Below, one piece after another: positions 21,691 through 58,765 of a DNA stretch of 64,000 nucleotides. The first letter of the stretch is position 1, and the number at the start of each line of letters is the position of its first letter. Below the pieces are notes generated by a model that did no database searches, was not told where the DNA came from, and saw nothing but the letters and a program-made list of their open reading frames with translations. This DNA comes from Apoderus coryli. Taxonomy: Eukaryota > Arthropoda > Insecta > Coleoptera > Attelabidae. The stretch covers positions 6,923,135 to 6,987,134 of the forward strand of contig OU452202.1 in NCBI GenBank assembly GCA_911728435.2. Reading direction: 5' to 3'. The position numbers were made by a program, and so were the translations under genes.

Positions 21691-22369
21691 TTGCAAAACT
21701 CGGCGAATTGAAATATTAATTATGATAGTATGTAGTGATACATACTATCATAATTAATATTTCAAGGCAGCGCAATAGTATGTAGTGATCGAACTAGAAC
21801 TTTCCATAAAAGTAATGTCATTAGAAAAGAAAAAAGATGTGTGTGCTTTTCTTATGGAAATCTACTCGCCTAAACAACATACTAACTTGCGAGGTCCAAC
21901 ATAATATGCTCTGATGCCAGACTTTTTTAAAAATTTCACCACAAACATATTACAGCACATTTTCCTCAATAAATCCACACATTACACAATATATTTACAT
22001 ATGGAACATGATTAGATACTTGATTTTCCAACAAATTTAAATTATGCAACTTCCACAATAATCTAATAAATATTAAAACATTATTATATCAAAAAAAAAA
22101 CTCCTAATTTATACCTATTTTTATTTTAATACTATTCATATGAACTAAATCTGGCAGAATTGTTTTTAAATGACACAAGTTGACATATTTGGCATTCGAA
22201 TATGTCTATTTTACCGTCGTCATCATCTAGGTTCTGGGCGTCTGCATTTATTTATTTAATGACAATTTACAAAAACCAATCATGGCATACCTGTTGGCCT
22301 ATGTGTTAACGTTTACTCTTCGTAATCCTAAGGTTGCGAGTTCAAAACTGGAACATGGAACTTTTTTTT
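21691..22369 (+). repeat. Dispersed repeat family 2, copy A, with 3' tRNA-like module
   Basis: It matches 28835-29307 plus 34459-34517. It begins aaaactcggcgaattgaaat. A 27-bp-arm hairpin lies at 21708-21765. The 3' end (22287-22360) is tRNA-like, with an A-box-like TTGGCCTATGTG, taatcctaagg and the B-box-like GGTTGCGAGTTCAAAAC, and is followed by eight T (22362-22369). Confidence 0.75.
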
Positions 22370-22379
22370 GATCGATGCC

Positions 22380-22619
22380 TGTTGCGTTGACGATCATGGT
22401 TTCCTTTTATTCCTGGCGTGGGTCTTGCGAATAGCTTTAGTATAACTTGAATTATGTTTAAATTGTCTACTTATTGTGTAATTTAGAGTTTCTTAGGTTT
22501 TGTAAAATTGTTGAATTTGTGTAGTATTGCATGGAATTATATTTGTTATATTATATTGTATGCTGTGTATAAATGGACTTTGTCTGTGAATAAATAAATA
22601 AAATAAAATAAAATAAAAT
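22380..22619 (+). mobile_element. LINE 3' tail fragment
   Basis: About 240 bp ending in ctttgtctgtgaataaataa and an AAATA microsatellite (22589-22619), as in the 3' ends of insect non-LTR retrotransposons. No coding part remains. Confidence 0.45.
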
Positions 22620-23009
22620 TATAATTGTACTTGTAGCCGTCAAAAATTTCAGCGGTATGAATTGATTCTGCATTTTCATACCAGGTGCTACTTTACTGCT
22701 CATAACCTGAGTTGCAAACTTATCTTAATTTTCTCAAAATTTTTCGGAAAAATATGGGAGACTTTCCACTAAGCAAACACTATGTGATTTGGATTTATTT
22801 TCCATTCTTATGTCACTGTCAGAACAACTGGTCGCTACAACGGTCGCTACGGCACTGGCCGGTAAGTTCTGCCAACACCCCAGCTGGCCAAATCTACCCT
22901 CTCTTTCTTCTGATTGTTATATATTCTTGTGGTACTAGTAATAATAAATTTTGTTGCATTATATTTTTATCGCTTTAACAAACATACAAAACGCCTATTA
23001 AGGCATAAT

Positions 23010-23015
23010 TTTATT
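23010..23015 (-). promoter_or_regulatory. aPKC candidate poly(A) signal AATAAA
   Basis: AATAAA on the minus strand about 320 bases after the stop. A second AATAAA at 23151-23146 overlaps the end of the readthrough frame. Confidence 0.5.
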
Positions 23016-23149
23016 GATTAATATAGATTATCAAAATCAATGTGATATTTTGATTTTTAGATACCTACAAGCCCAGATCTTCAGACATAGTTTTTCAAAT
23101 CTAAAAATTCAGGTGAAAAAATTACCTATAATTTTCTTTGTATAATTTA

Positions 23150-23332
23150 TTAATTAAGAGGAAGGCAAAATATATTTTGAAGTACAGACTTGCTTGTCCG
23201 TACGTCTACTTGCAAATAGCCATCATATTCGTCCTCCAATGGTGGGGGAGGCGGTGGAAAAGGTGGCGGCGGGTGCCTATGCAACGGCGGCGGGGGTAGA
23301 TTATTAGGATGTAAGGCGCAATGGACGTTGTG
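23150..23332 (-). CDS. aPKC: In-frame 60-codon proline-rich extension after the aPKC stop
   Basis: The aPKC frame continues open for 60 codons beyond TGA to TAA at 23152-23150. It contains NLPPPPLHRH, a PPPPFPPPPPPLEDEYDGY segment and a basic VRTSKS. The DNA is unusually GC-rich for this window, with repeated CCG/CCA/CCT codons. This could be a readthrough extension or simply a 3' UTR with a chance open frame. A poly-Pro/acidic tail would add SH3/WW-type ligand sites and hide the normal C-terminus. Confidence 0.4.
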   Translation of the reverse strand, partial: HNVHCALHPNNLPPPPLHRHPPPPFPPPPPPLEDEYDGYLQVDVRTSKSVLQNIFCLPLN

Positions 23333-50352
<27,020 letters not shown>

Positions 50353-50676
50353 ATTTTATACAACAAGAAATTCAATGACAGATACACTGTACAATATTTG
50401 GCACACCAAACCAATATTTTTATCAACACAACATTTTGTATTTATTTTAAATAATGATGTTCGCGTTACCTTTTGGTTTTTTATTCATAAATGAACTTAT
50501 TATTGAATCTGATATTTTGCTGTCAACAAAGCTGAGATAATGCAATACTGATAGAAAAATGATAAGGTGATATTAAAAGTTATAAAAATTATACAGAGAT
50601 ATTCACCAAGTCGTGCATTAAAACATATCAGGCTATCAGATATTTTAGAAATTTAGAAACGGTTTGGCAAATCTTG

Positions 50677-53200
50677 TACAGGGTTATTCACGCTTTATGG
50701 TGCGGAATATTGTGGCGAAACTACGTGACTTTCAATAATTTGCATTAATTGGCCGTGTTTTTTTAAATAGAATGCCCTGTATATGATTGCACTTTTAGAT
50801 CCTCTGATAAAATTAAGTGTCTGTTTCATTAAGGTTTATAATACCTAAACCTTAAGATTGTTTAAATAAATTGAATTTTCTGAAAATCTAGCCTAATTTT
50901 CATCCTTCAAATACTTGGGAAGTATTTAAGTCATGTTGACGAAATTAACTCTAAGTGTTAAAATAGATCATATTTGGTACTCCAATTGCAATAAACTTGC
51001 AATCTTATACAGGGTGTCGAAAAATTAAAACTACTCAAATAAGAACTTTAAGTTGCTATAACCTTATTAATTTAAATGGAACGTCATATTTCTGAACTTA
51101 CCTAGCAATGTATTTACTAATTACCTCTCTAATGGTGTTAGGGTGTACTATAGCTAAGTCTGCGCGTTTTGGCAGAAAACGCCAAATAATTGTATTTTAG
51201 CTTAATGTATTGTGTTTTAATGGATCTAGTAGCCTATGGAATGAATAATGTCAAATACATTATTTTATTTATCAAAAAATTATTTAATAATAATAATAAT
51301 AAAACGTACTTTATTGGTACAAAACCCCAAAAGGCCATTGACCGAAATCCTTCGGCCTATAATTATTTATCAATTTAATTTGCTGTTCATGCTTTACTAA
51401 ATGTTATTGATTTACAATTGTTACTTTTAGTGTTGCTTTGTTAAAATGAAGATTATTTACTCAATAGAAGAACGTTTTGATATCATATTGATCCATAGAG
51501 AATGCCATCAAAATTCTTTATTGGCTTCTCGAGTTTATGCTCAAAGGTTTCCCATACGAAATCATCCAAGACCAGCTGCTTTTTAGAGACTTTTAAATCA
51601 GTTTAAGGAATCTGAAAGTGTTAGCTATAAGAACAACGTTACAAGAAAACCTGTCACCAAAAATGGAAAAACTATTTTTGCTGCAGTTGGTCCAGTAATC
51701 GAAAATCCTCATATTAGTCAAAATCAGATATTCGAAAACACCAATATTAGTCAGGCAAGTATTTCACGAGTGATTAAAAAACATAGATTTCATGCTTATA
51801 GAATTCAGCTTTGTCAAGAGCTTTATGGATTTATGATTTTGACAATATAATTGAATTTTGCAAGTGGGTGTTAGATAAAGTGGCAGCAAATGAAGCATTT
51901 TCTGATAATGTGTTATTTAGTGACGAATATACATTTCACAACAATAGTCTCGTGAACAGACACAATGACCATTATTATTCTGCCTCGAATTCCCATGAAT
52001 ACAAAATCATCAGCAATCCAAATATGTGATCCATTGATGTGTGGGGTGCAACATTGGGCCGATATTTAATAGTACCCTAATTTTTGAGGGATCGTCGATG
52101 GTACTGGATTTCCTTCTACACCAACTTCATGTATTATTAGAAGAAATTTCTTTAAACAGGAGAACAACCATGTGGTTTCAATTAGATGGAGCTCCGCCTC
52201 AGTATCATCACAGGTGATTTGGAAGAAAAAATTGACCTCCCATATCTCCGGATATCTTTTTATCGGAATACGTGAAAGGAATTGTCTACAAGACGCCTCC
52301 AACAACACCACACGATATGAAAATAGGCATAAGAAATGCTTTTCAAACTGGTACCCCGCAAATGTTGACCAGAGTTAGCCTAGCCGTAGTTTTCAAAAAA
52401 GAATATCGAAGTGTCTCCAAATGAACGGTCAACATTTCGAACACATGTTATGGATATTTTAGTAGAAATTTATCTGTGCTTTTTATTGTCATCAATGCTG
52501 TTTATGCATAATTAAGAATAATTCATAATGACATTTCTGATACCATAGGCTACTAGAAACATTGAAACATTTATTTAAAAAACACCAAATGGTGTACATA
52601 ACAATTATTTAGCTTTTTCTGCCAAAACGCGCAGACTTAGCTATAGTACACCCTAATACCATTCGACAGGTAATTAGTAAGTACATTGCTAGATAAGTTC
52701 AGAAATATGACGATACATTTGAATTAATGGGGTTATAGCAACTTAAAGTTCTTATTTGAGTAGTTTTCATTTTTGGACACCCTGTATAAGCTTGCAAATT
52801 TATTGCAATTGGAATACCAAATATGATCTATTATTACACTTTAGAGTTAATTTCGTCAACATGACTTAAATACTTCCTAAGTATTTGAAAGATAAAAATT
52901 AGGCTACATTTTGAGAAAATTCAATTTATTTAAACAATCTTAAGGTTTAGGTATTATAAACCTTAATGAAACAGACACTTAATTTGATAAGAGGATCTAA
53001 AATTGCAATAATATACAGGCATTTCATTTAAAAAACCACAACTTTGATACTTTTAGGTTATTTGGGACACGCTGTATAATATGAAACCAATTTTAAAAAG
53101 TAGCCATAGTAGATGCCTACACGTCCAATAAATGAAACTCATTGAAAGTCACGTAGTTTCGCCACAATATTCCGCGCCATAAAGCGTGAATAACCCTGTA
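50677..53200. mobile_element. Outer foldback element interrupted at its centre
   Basis: Left arm about 50677-51007 and right arm about 52787-53200 are inverted copies (tips tacagggttattcacgcttt and its complement; aaaccttaagattgtttaaa mirrored). The inner transposon occupies the exact centre. It lies upstream of the candidate first exon of aPKC. Confidence 0.88.
51008..52786 (+). mobile_element. Inner long-TIR Tc1-like element nested at the dyad centre
   Basis: Tips tacagggtgtcgaaaaatta and its complement; arms of about 170 bp (agtctgcgcgttttggcaga near 51160, mirrored near 52620). A decayed HTH transposase N-terminus starts at ATG 51446 (MKIIYSIEERFDIILIHREC) with stops downstream. The flanking TA gives the empty site CTTATATAAG, itself the palindrome centre of the outer element. 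Confidence 0.88.
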
Positions 53201-53394
53201 TATAAGATTTTTCACGTTGACGCTAAAAATATTTGTACATCATCCAGAATTGCCCAAATTGTTGTATTGTGTTTGATGAATGATCTGTAAAGTGTTATGT
53301 TTTTATAACCTATACTCCGAACTCTAAACAAATCCAACTCTTATCACGTTTCCTACCAAGTACACATCATCATCAGCACTCACTCGTTAACGAA

Positions 53395-54560
53395 TATGAA
53401 TTATTCCAACTTAGGGATATCCGTTATGAAGCATAAGATGGCCAAACAGACCGATCCTATAGAGCCACAAATTCTGTCACAAAACTGACACACCCAATCA
53501 CCACCATTTATCGGCTGTTGTAGGTGCGCTGCCTCATCGATGCGTTCTCTCCTTTCGAAGTTGTCTTTTCGCATCCTCTTGTCGTCGACCCAATCCTTCA
53601 AAAAAACTGGATGAACTTCGTAAATGGTATGCCTCTCTCTATCTTTGTCGGTCTTTAGTTTTGGAAAGCGTTCCGTCGGCATGCGGATCACGTGGCCAGT
53701 CCATCGCAGTTAGTGCCTGACACTCATCGCCTCAATGCTAGTTCGTTGATCCTCCTTCAGAACGCTGATGTTTGGTCGTCGTGCCATGTAATTCCAAGAA
53801 TTCTTCTAAGACATCTTTGATGGTACTTTTCTAGGGTTTTTAAATGTCTCCAATAAGTAGACCAAGACTCATACCTATACCTACAGGTAGGATCTATAAT
53901 AGCATTATACATACGCAACTTGGTCGACGTTATGATTATCGAAGACTCTTGCCCTCATATGACCAAAAGATGCGCTGCCCATCTTATACGATGCTGAATC
54001 TCATCATCGATACTTGCGGTTGCGGCGAGAATGCTGCCGAGGTAAGCGAAACTCTCGATGTTCTCAAGTCGTCTCTGTTAACCCGAATATGTGGTGCCAC
54101 AGTGTTTGGTGCAGGCTGGTATGGAATCTGTGTTTTCTTTATATTCAGTTCACGCCCGATACTCCTGTATGCGCTGTTAAATGCATTTAGTATATATTGC
54201 AGATCCTCTTCTGTATATCAGCTAGGACATTGAAGCTCAATTACTGATATGGAGACCAACTTACAGTCTACGAAGGTTGAAGAGGCCGCCGCCATCAAAT
54301 CTGTAGACGATCTCTATTCTCCCGGTAGTTCATCTTTAACAAATTGAATGAACCTTCCTATACAAATATTGAAAACAAGGTCGGTGCAATGACTGCATTA
54401 CGCCAGTTGTTGTCCGCCGCTGCTTAGAACTCCTGCTTTCATTTTATCGTGAAGGATGACTTTCTGGGGACATCCGTTGAGCTTTAATATCGTCCACAGA
54501 GACTCGCTATTCACGGAGTCTAACCCTTTGACAAAGTCTATAAGACCCATGTATTCACGA
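53395..54560 (-). mobile_element. LINE relic (reverse transcriptase fragments)
   Basis: The minus strand carries IDFVKGLDSVNSESLWTIL near 54530-54475 (RT domain, with Asp retained in the FDSV-like motif). Further down it reads LRWTGHVIRMPTERFPK near 53715-53665, the C-terminal region of RTE-like endonuclease-reverse transcriptases. Many stops are present. Confidence 0.7.
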
Positions 54561-54689
54561 ATACACATAGAGTTTCGACAAATAAGAAATGAAAATTAGA
54601 AATGAATAACACTGATGGCAGTTAATTCACTGTACCGCTTAATCTAACATTCAACTTATGTTAGAACCTCTGAAGACAATAATTATCTC

Positions 54690-54850
54690 AACAAGAAGGC
54701 CTCGCGAAAATGGTTTCGGTTTTCGCCAATGAAGCACCACATCAGTCGAGAATATCACGTTAGTATGGAAAAGTCAAACGTGGACGGGTGAGTCTTAGCG
54801 ACGATCAAAGAACTGGATAAATGTCTTTCAAAAGTGCATTAATCTTCGTA
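54690..54850 (+). pseudogene. Mariner-type transposase HTH fragment
   Basis: Pieces in shifted frames resemble a mariner N-terminal domain: FANEAPHQSRI and KVKRGRVSLSDDQRTG. No catalytic part is present. Confidence 0.55.
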
Positions 54851-54988
54851 AAGAATACGTCTTTTTTTTTATCAGCCATAATATAGGCTCCCTAAACGCT
54901 AAAGAGTATTCAGGTTGCCTTATTTTGAAATACATTTTTGTTAAATATTATTTCTTGGTTTGTATAAAGAATTAAAAATAACAACAGA

Positions 54989-55063
54989 GGTTAACCTTAA
55001 TACTGCTAGACTTTATTTGCGACTGCAATATGCAAATAAAGTCTAGCAGTATTAAGGTTAACC
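54989..55063. repeat. Palindromic MITE, perfect 32-bp arms
   Basis: 54989-55020 and 55032-55063 are exact reverse complements around 11 bases (ttaaccttaatactgctaga). Related, diverged sequences occur at about 55205-55255 and 55440-55500 (ttgcaagtgcaatatct), so the 54.98-55.56 kb stretch is a small MITE cluster. Confidence 0.88.
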
Positions 55064-55559
55064 TTATTTTGACATCTGAGCATGTGCAGATGAAATAAAA
55101 TAAGGTAAATTTTAATAAGGATAGTGCTTGACTTTATAAAAACAGCTATAACGGATGGTTTCATTTTTACCTTATTTTATTTTACTCTGCGCATGCTTAG
55201 ATAAGATAAGATTGACGTTAATACTGGAAGACGTTATTTACAAGTGCAATATCTGTCTATTAGTCAGGCACTATCCTTAATAAAATGTACCTTTTTTTTA
55301 GTGTTTGAAAGTCAAATTAATTTAATAATATTTTTAATTTATTTAAATTGGATTAACAATTTAAATAAATTAAACTCCATTTAAGAAGAAATTAAAATTT
55401 ACTTTATTTTAAAATCAAATAGGCATGTTCAGATGTCAACATAAGGATAACATTATTACTGAACGCACTTATTTGCAAGTGCAATATCTCTCTATTATCT
55501 GGCTCTTATTCAGAATATCACTTTTTTCTTTTTTTGCCAAGATTATCAGACTGATAACG

Positions 55560-56925
55560 GCGGTGCCTGTTTTGACAAGAATTAAAAAACAATTGCGGAT
55601 GTGACGTTGTTTATTTGGCTGTTATAACATGGCACTCCACTGAAAGTATGGACAGACGTGCAAAAAAGAAAATATTTACATAGGGCCCCAAACTATTTAG
55701 CGTATCTTTTTGGACAAGTTTTGGCGTTTTTGCATTATTTAATACTGAAATCTTCCTTCCATAGTTCATTTTAATTTACTTAATGCACTGCTTATGCAAA
55801 AAAGTCCATTTATAAAAATTACACGAATCTTGTACTGTGTATATATTTTTTCAAAATACAGCAATTCATAAAAGAAACTACAATTCGTAACAACATTACG
55901 ATATGAATTGAAATGCTGTAAACACGAGGACTGGTCGGTAAGTTCGAGATGCTATTTGAAGTTATAGTATTACACAATATCCATTGCATGGTGGAATTAG
56001 CAATTCGTATGATTCACCGCAAGGTGATTTATAAACCTAATAAATAATGTAAAAGTATGTGTTTGGCGACATCTAGTTTCTGTTGGTAATATGCCGAGTG
56101 AACAACAATTCACTATATCGACTGCGTGTAACATAGCTGCGCCGATACTCCCTTTAGCGGGACGCCTATATTTGAAATGGGCTTGTTTAACGAAACAAGA
56201 TGTAATTTTGAGAGTTTGTCTGTCAACTATACTTTCACCAGACGGCCGTTTCGTCGATCCACGACTCATTAGTGGTGAGCGGTCGGTAGTTGACAGCCCA
56301 ACTCTCTAAATCTCTGAAACTATATTACAATATATATATATATAATTTCAGTCTGGCTAGTTCCAGGCTGTGACTGACAATGAAGAGTTTCAAGATTAAG
56401 ACCACTGCTGCTGCTGATATCATTGATTTTGCTTTTACAGGTTTCCCAATGACTTTTTAGTCTGTTTACTAGACCTTGCAATTGTTTACCACACTTTTTA
56501 CATACTGCTTACAACCTAGTTTGCCCACAACTTTCTTTTTATAAAATGCTGCCAAATACTAAATTCCTTTCTACCCGGCTAAAATAACTGCGTATAATTT
56601 ATAGAGAATTTGACGTTTAAGTGACAAAAGTACAACAAAACTTAACAAAATATAAGCAGTTAGAAATATTTGAAACTAATATTTGTAAAAGCTAGTAAAC
56701 ATTGAAAAAATATTAAAAATGCATCGATTTTGAAAAAAAAATCATGATTTTTATCAACCCAGGCTGGGGGTCCGAAGATTCCTACATTAATTAATTTGTG
56801 CGAAAGCAAATCGTGATCGACCATATTTAATTTTATATATAAAAAATGTCAAAAAGTTCCTGAATTTATTTGATCAGATTTTAAATTACACGCGATGTGC
56901 TTGTATTACTTTCCCGCACAGGGAA
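55560..56925. other. No recognised gene
   Basis: AT-rich sequence with short overlapping frames on both strands near 55997-56309 that match nothing I know. A TA microsatellite lies at about 56331-56343. Confidence 0.4.
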
Positions 56926-56929
56926 GGTC

Positions 56930-57405
56930 CCTAAGACGATTAAGACCATTTCTAGATGGAAGTCTGTCTGTCTGTGTGTATGTATGTGTGTCTGTACGTG
57001 TTCTACCACGATAGCGCCCAAACTCTTTAACCAATTCAGCTAAATTTTGGTATATGAGTTTGGGGCATTCCTAGGATGAAGCCATTGGACTTTGGTTGAA
57101 ATTGCTTAAGCCCTGTGATAGGGGTGGACACAACCGGTGAATTTTCAAATAGTAGTAGGGGTCGAGTGATAAATCATTAAAGCATTTTTTATCTGCTTTA
57201 CAGCGATAGGTGACCTTTGATATTTCCCCATAATTCTCGAGAAAATAGCGTTTAAAATTTCCCCAAACAGGTAGTTGGAACGTATATAATATATTACAAA
57301 TAAAATACAAAATTCTCAAAGTTACTGTGGCGTCATTGGTAGAGCCTTCGCTTCGAATGCGGAAAGTTACGGATTCGATTCCCACCTCTGGCACTTTTTT
57401 TTTTT
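56930..57405 (+). repeat. Dispersed repeat with 3' tRNA-like module and oligo(T)
   Basis: The body 56930-57320 matches the repeat at 13345-13640 in inverse orientation (agaccatttctagatggaag, gtctgtctg tract, ttttggtatatgagtttggg). The segment 57321-57394 is tRNA-like: GTGGCGTCATTGGTAGAGCC (D arm), a 5-bp anticodon stem around TTCGAAT, and a B-box-like GGATTCGATTCC. Eleven T follow (57395-57405). The acceptor and T stems are imperfect. Confidence 0.72.
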
Positions 57406-57464
57406 CTTCTAATTTTTGATTAAAATAGTTAAGTTTATTGGAAATAATGAAAATAATACAAGTA

Positions 57465-58765
57465 TTGGGTCTGCCAGATAACTTTTTTTTTTTAAATGCT
57501 ATAAAAGAAAAACTCGTGAATATTTTCTCAAATTTCTTTTTTTATTTGAAAGTACAATCCTTCCGGCTAATAATGACAAATAATTTCATTCAAATGGCTG
57601 CCTCGGCTGGCCATGCAGTAGCCTACACGATCGGTCCAATTTTTAAGCACATTATCGATTGTGTGCAGCTGTATTTCACCAATGGCTTCACGAATATTGT
57701 CCTTTAAAGCGTCAATTGTCTCTGGCTTGTCGGCGTAACACTTATCTTTGACGGCACCCCACAAATAATAGTCCAACGGTGTCAAATCGCAGCTCCGAGG
57801 TGGCCAAACGACATCAGCTCTGCGGCTGATAATGCGATCTTCAAAAACAGGGCGCAAAACATCGAGTGTATCTTCGGCTGTGTGGCACGTAGCGCCGTCC
57901 TGTTGAAACCAAATGTTGCCAATATCCTCCTCTTCAATTTTTGTGAACAAAAATTCGTTCAACATGGCCCGATAACGATCGCCATTGACTGTAACGGCCA
58001 CTCCTTGCTCATTTTCGAAGAAAAATGGCCCAATTATGCCTCCGGACCAAAATCCGCACCAAACAGTGACTCGTTTTGGGTGCATCGGCTTTACAATGTA
58101 TGCGTGCGGGTTTTCTGTGCTCCAAATGCGACAATTTTGCTTGTTTACATACCCGCCAATATCAAAATGAGCTTTATCTGAAAAGATGATTTTTTTGGCA
58201 AAATCGGCATCTTCTGTAAGTCGATCGCAGGCCCACTGAGCGAAGCGAAAACGCATTGGATGGTCAGTTGGCTTCAAGTCCTGAACCAATTGGACTTTGT
58301 ATGGCGTCATACCAAGGTCTTTATGCAAAATTCGTCTCAATGATGTCTCCGAAATGTTCAATTGTTGAGACTGACGGTGAATTGATGTTGATGGCGCTTC
58401 ACGCACACTTTCTGCCACAGCAGCAATATTCTCGGGTGTACGCACTGTTTTTGGCTTTTCACGCTTTGATTTATCGATGAGGATGCCAGTTTCTTTCACT
58501 TTTTTCACGAGATAACGAACATACAGAGCTGACGGTGCTTCTCTTCTTCCAAAATCCGTACGCAATTTTCGCACACATTCTGCAACATTACCATGATTTT
58601 CAAAGTAATGTCGCAATATTTCCCAGCGTTGTTCAAGCGTATACACAACCATGTTCGTTCAGCGGAAGGATAAAACTAATTATCTGTCAAATCAGACATG
58701 AGCTAAGTGTTACCTTTCACGAAATAAGCACTAGTTGAAAAAAAAACGTTAGATGGCGGACCCGA
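57465..58765 (-). mobile_element. Intact DD41D mariner (rosa-like)
   Basis: A 1301-bp element flanked by TA on both sides. The ends ttgggtctgccagataac and, inverted, tcgggtccgccatctaac are about 28-bp imperfect TIRs followed by T runs. It carries one uninterrupted transposase. Confidence 0.9.
57567..58652 (-). CDS. Mariner transposase, DD41D
   Basis: 361 residues. HTH regions lie about 5-55 (YTLEQRWEILRHYFENHG) and 70-115 (HRQSQQLNISETSLRRILHK). The catalytic domain has D159 in IIFSDKAHF, D252 in WFQQDGATCH and D294 in PPRSCDLTPLDYYLWG. The spacing D252-D294 is 41 residues, as in the rosa group of mariners. Lys160 stands where Glu is usual (SDEAHF), outside the catalytic triad. It cuts and pastes the element by its TIRs. 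The reading frame is complete. Confidence 0.92.
   Translation of the reverse strand: MVVYTLEQRWEILRHYFENHGNVAECVRKLRTDFGRREAPSALYVRYLVKKVKETGILIDKSKREKPKTVRTPENIAAVAESVREAPSTSIHRQSQQLNISETSLRRILHKDLGMTPYKVQLVQDLKPTDHPMRFRFAQWACDRLTEDADFAKKIIFSDKAHFDIGGYVNKQNCRIWSTENPHAYIVKPMHPKRVTVWCGFWSGGIIGPFFFENEQGVAVTVNGDRYRAMLNEFLFTKIEEEDIGNIWFQQDGATCHTAEDTLDVLRPVFEDRIISRRADVVWPPRSCDLTPLDYYLWGAVKDKCYADKPETIDALKDNIREAIGEIQLHTIDNVLKNWTDRVGYCMASRGSHLNEIICHY

Noticed and set aside
53844..54233. 129-codon open frame on + strand
   Set aside because: Antisense to a LINE relic whose minus strand carries reverse transcriptase motifs.
55997..56309. Overlapping 72- and 90-codon frames on both strands
   Set aside because: No family recognised, frames mirror each other, and no start or splice context favours either.
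57321..57394. Possible tRNA gene on + strand
   Set aside because: Anticodon and D arms form, but the acceptor ends do not pair and the T stem has mismatches; it also belongs to a dispersed repeat.
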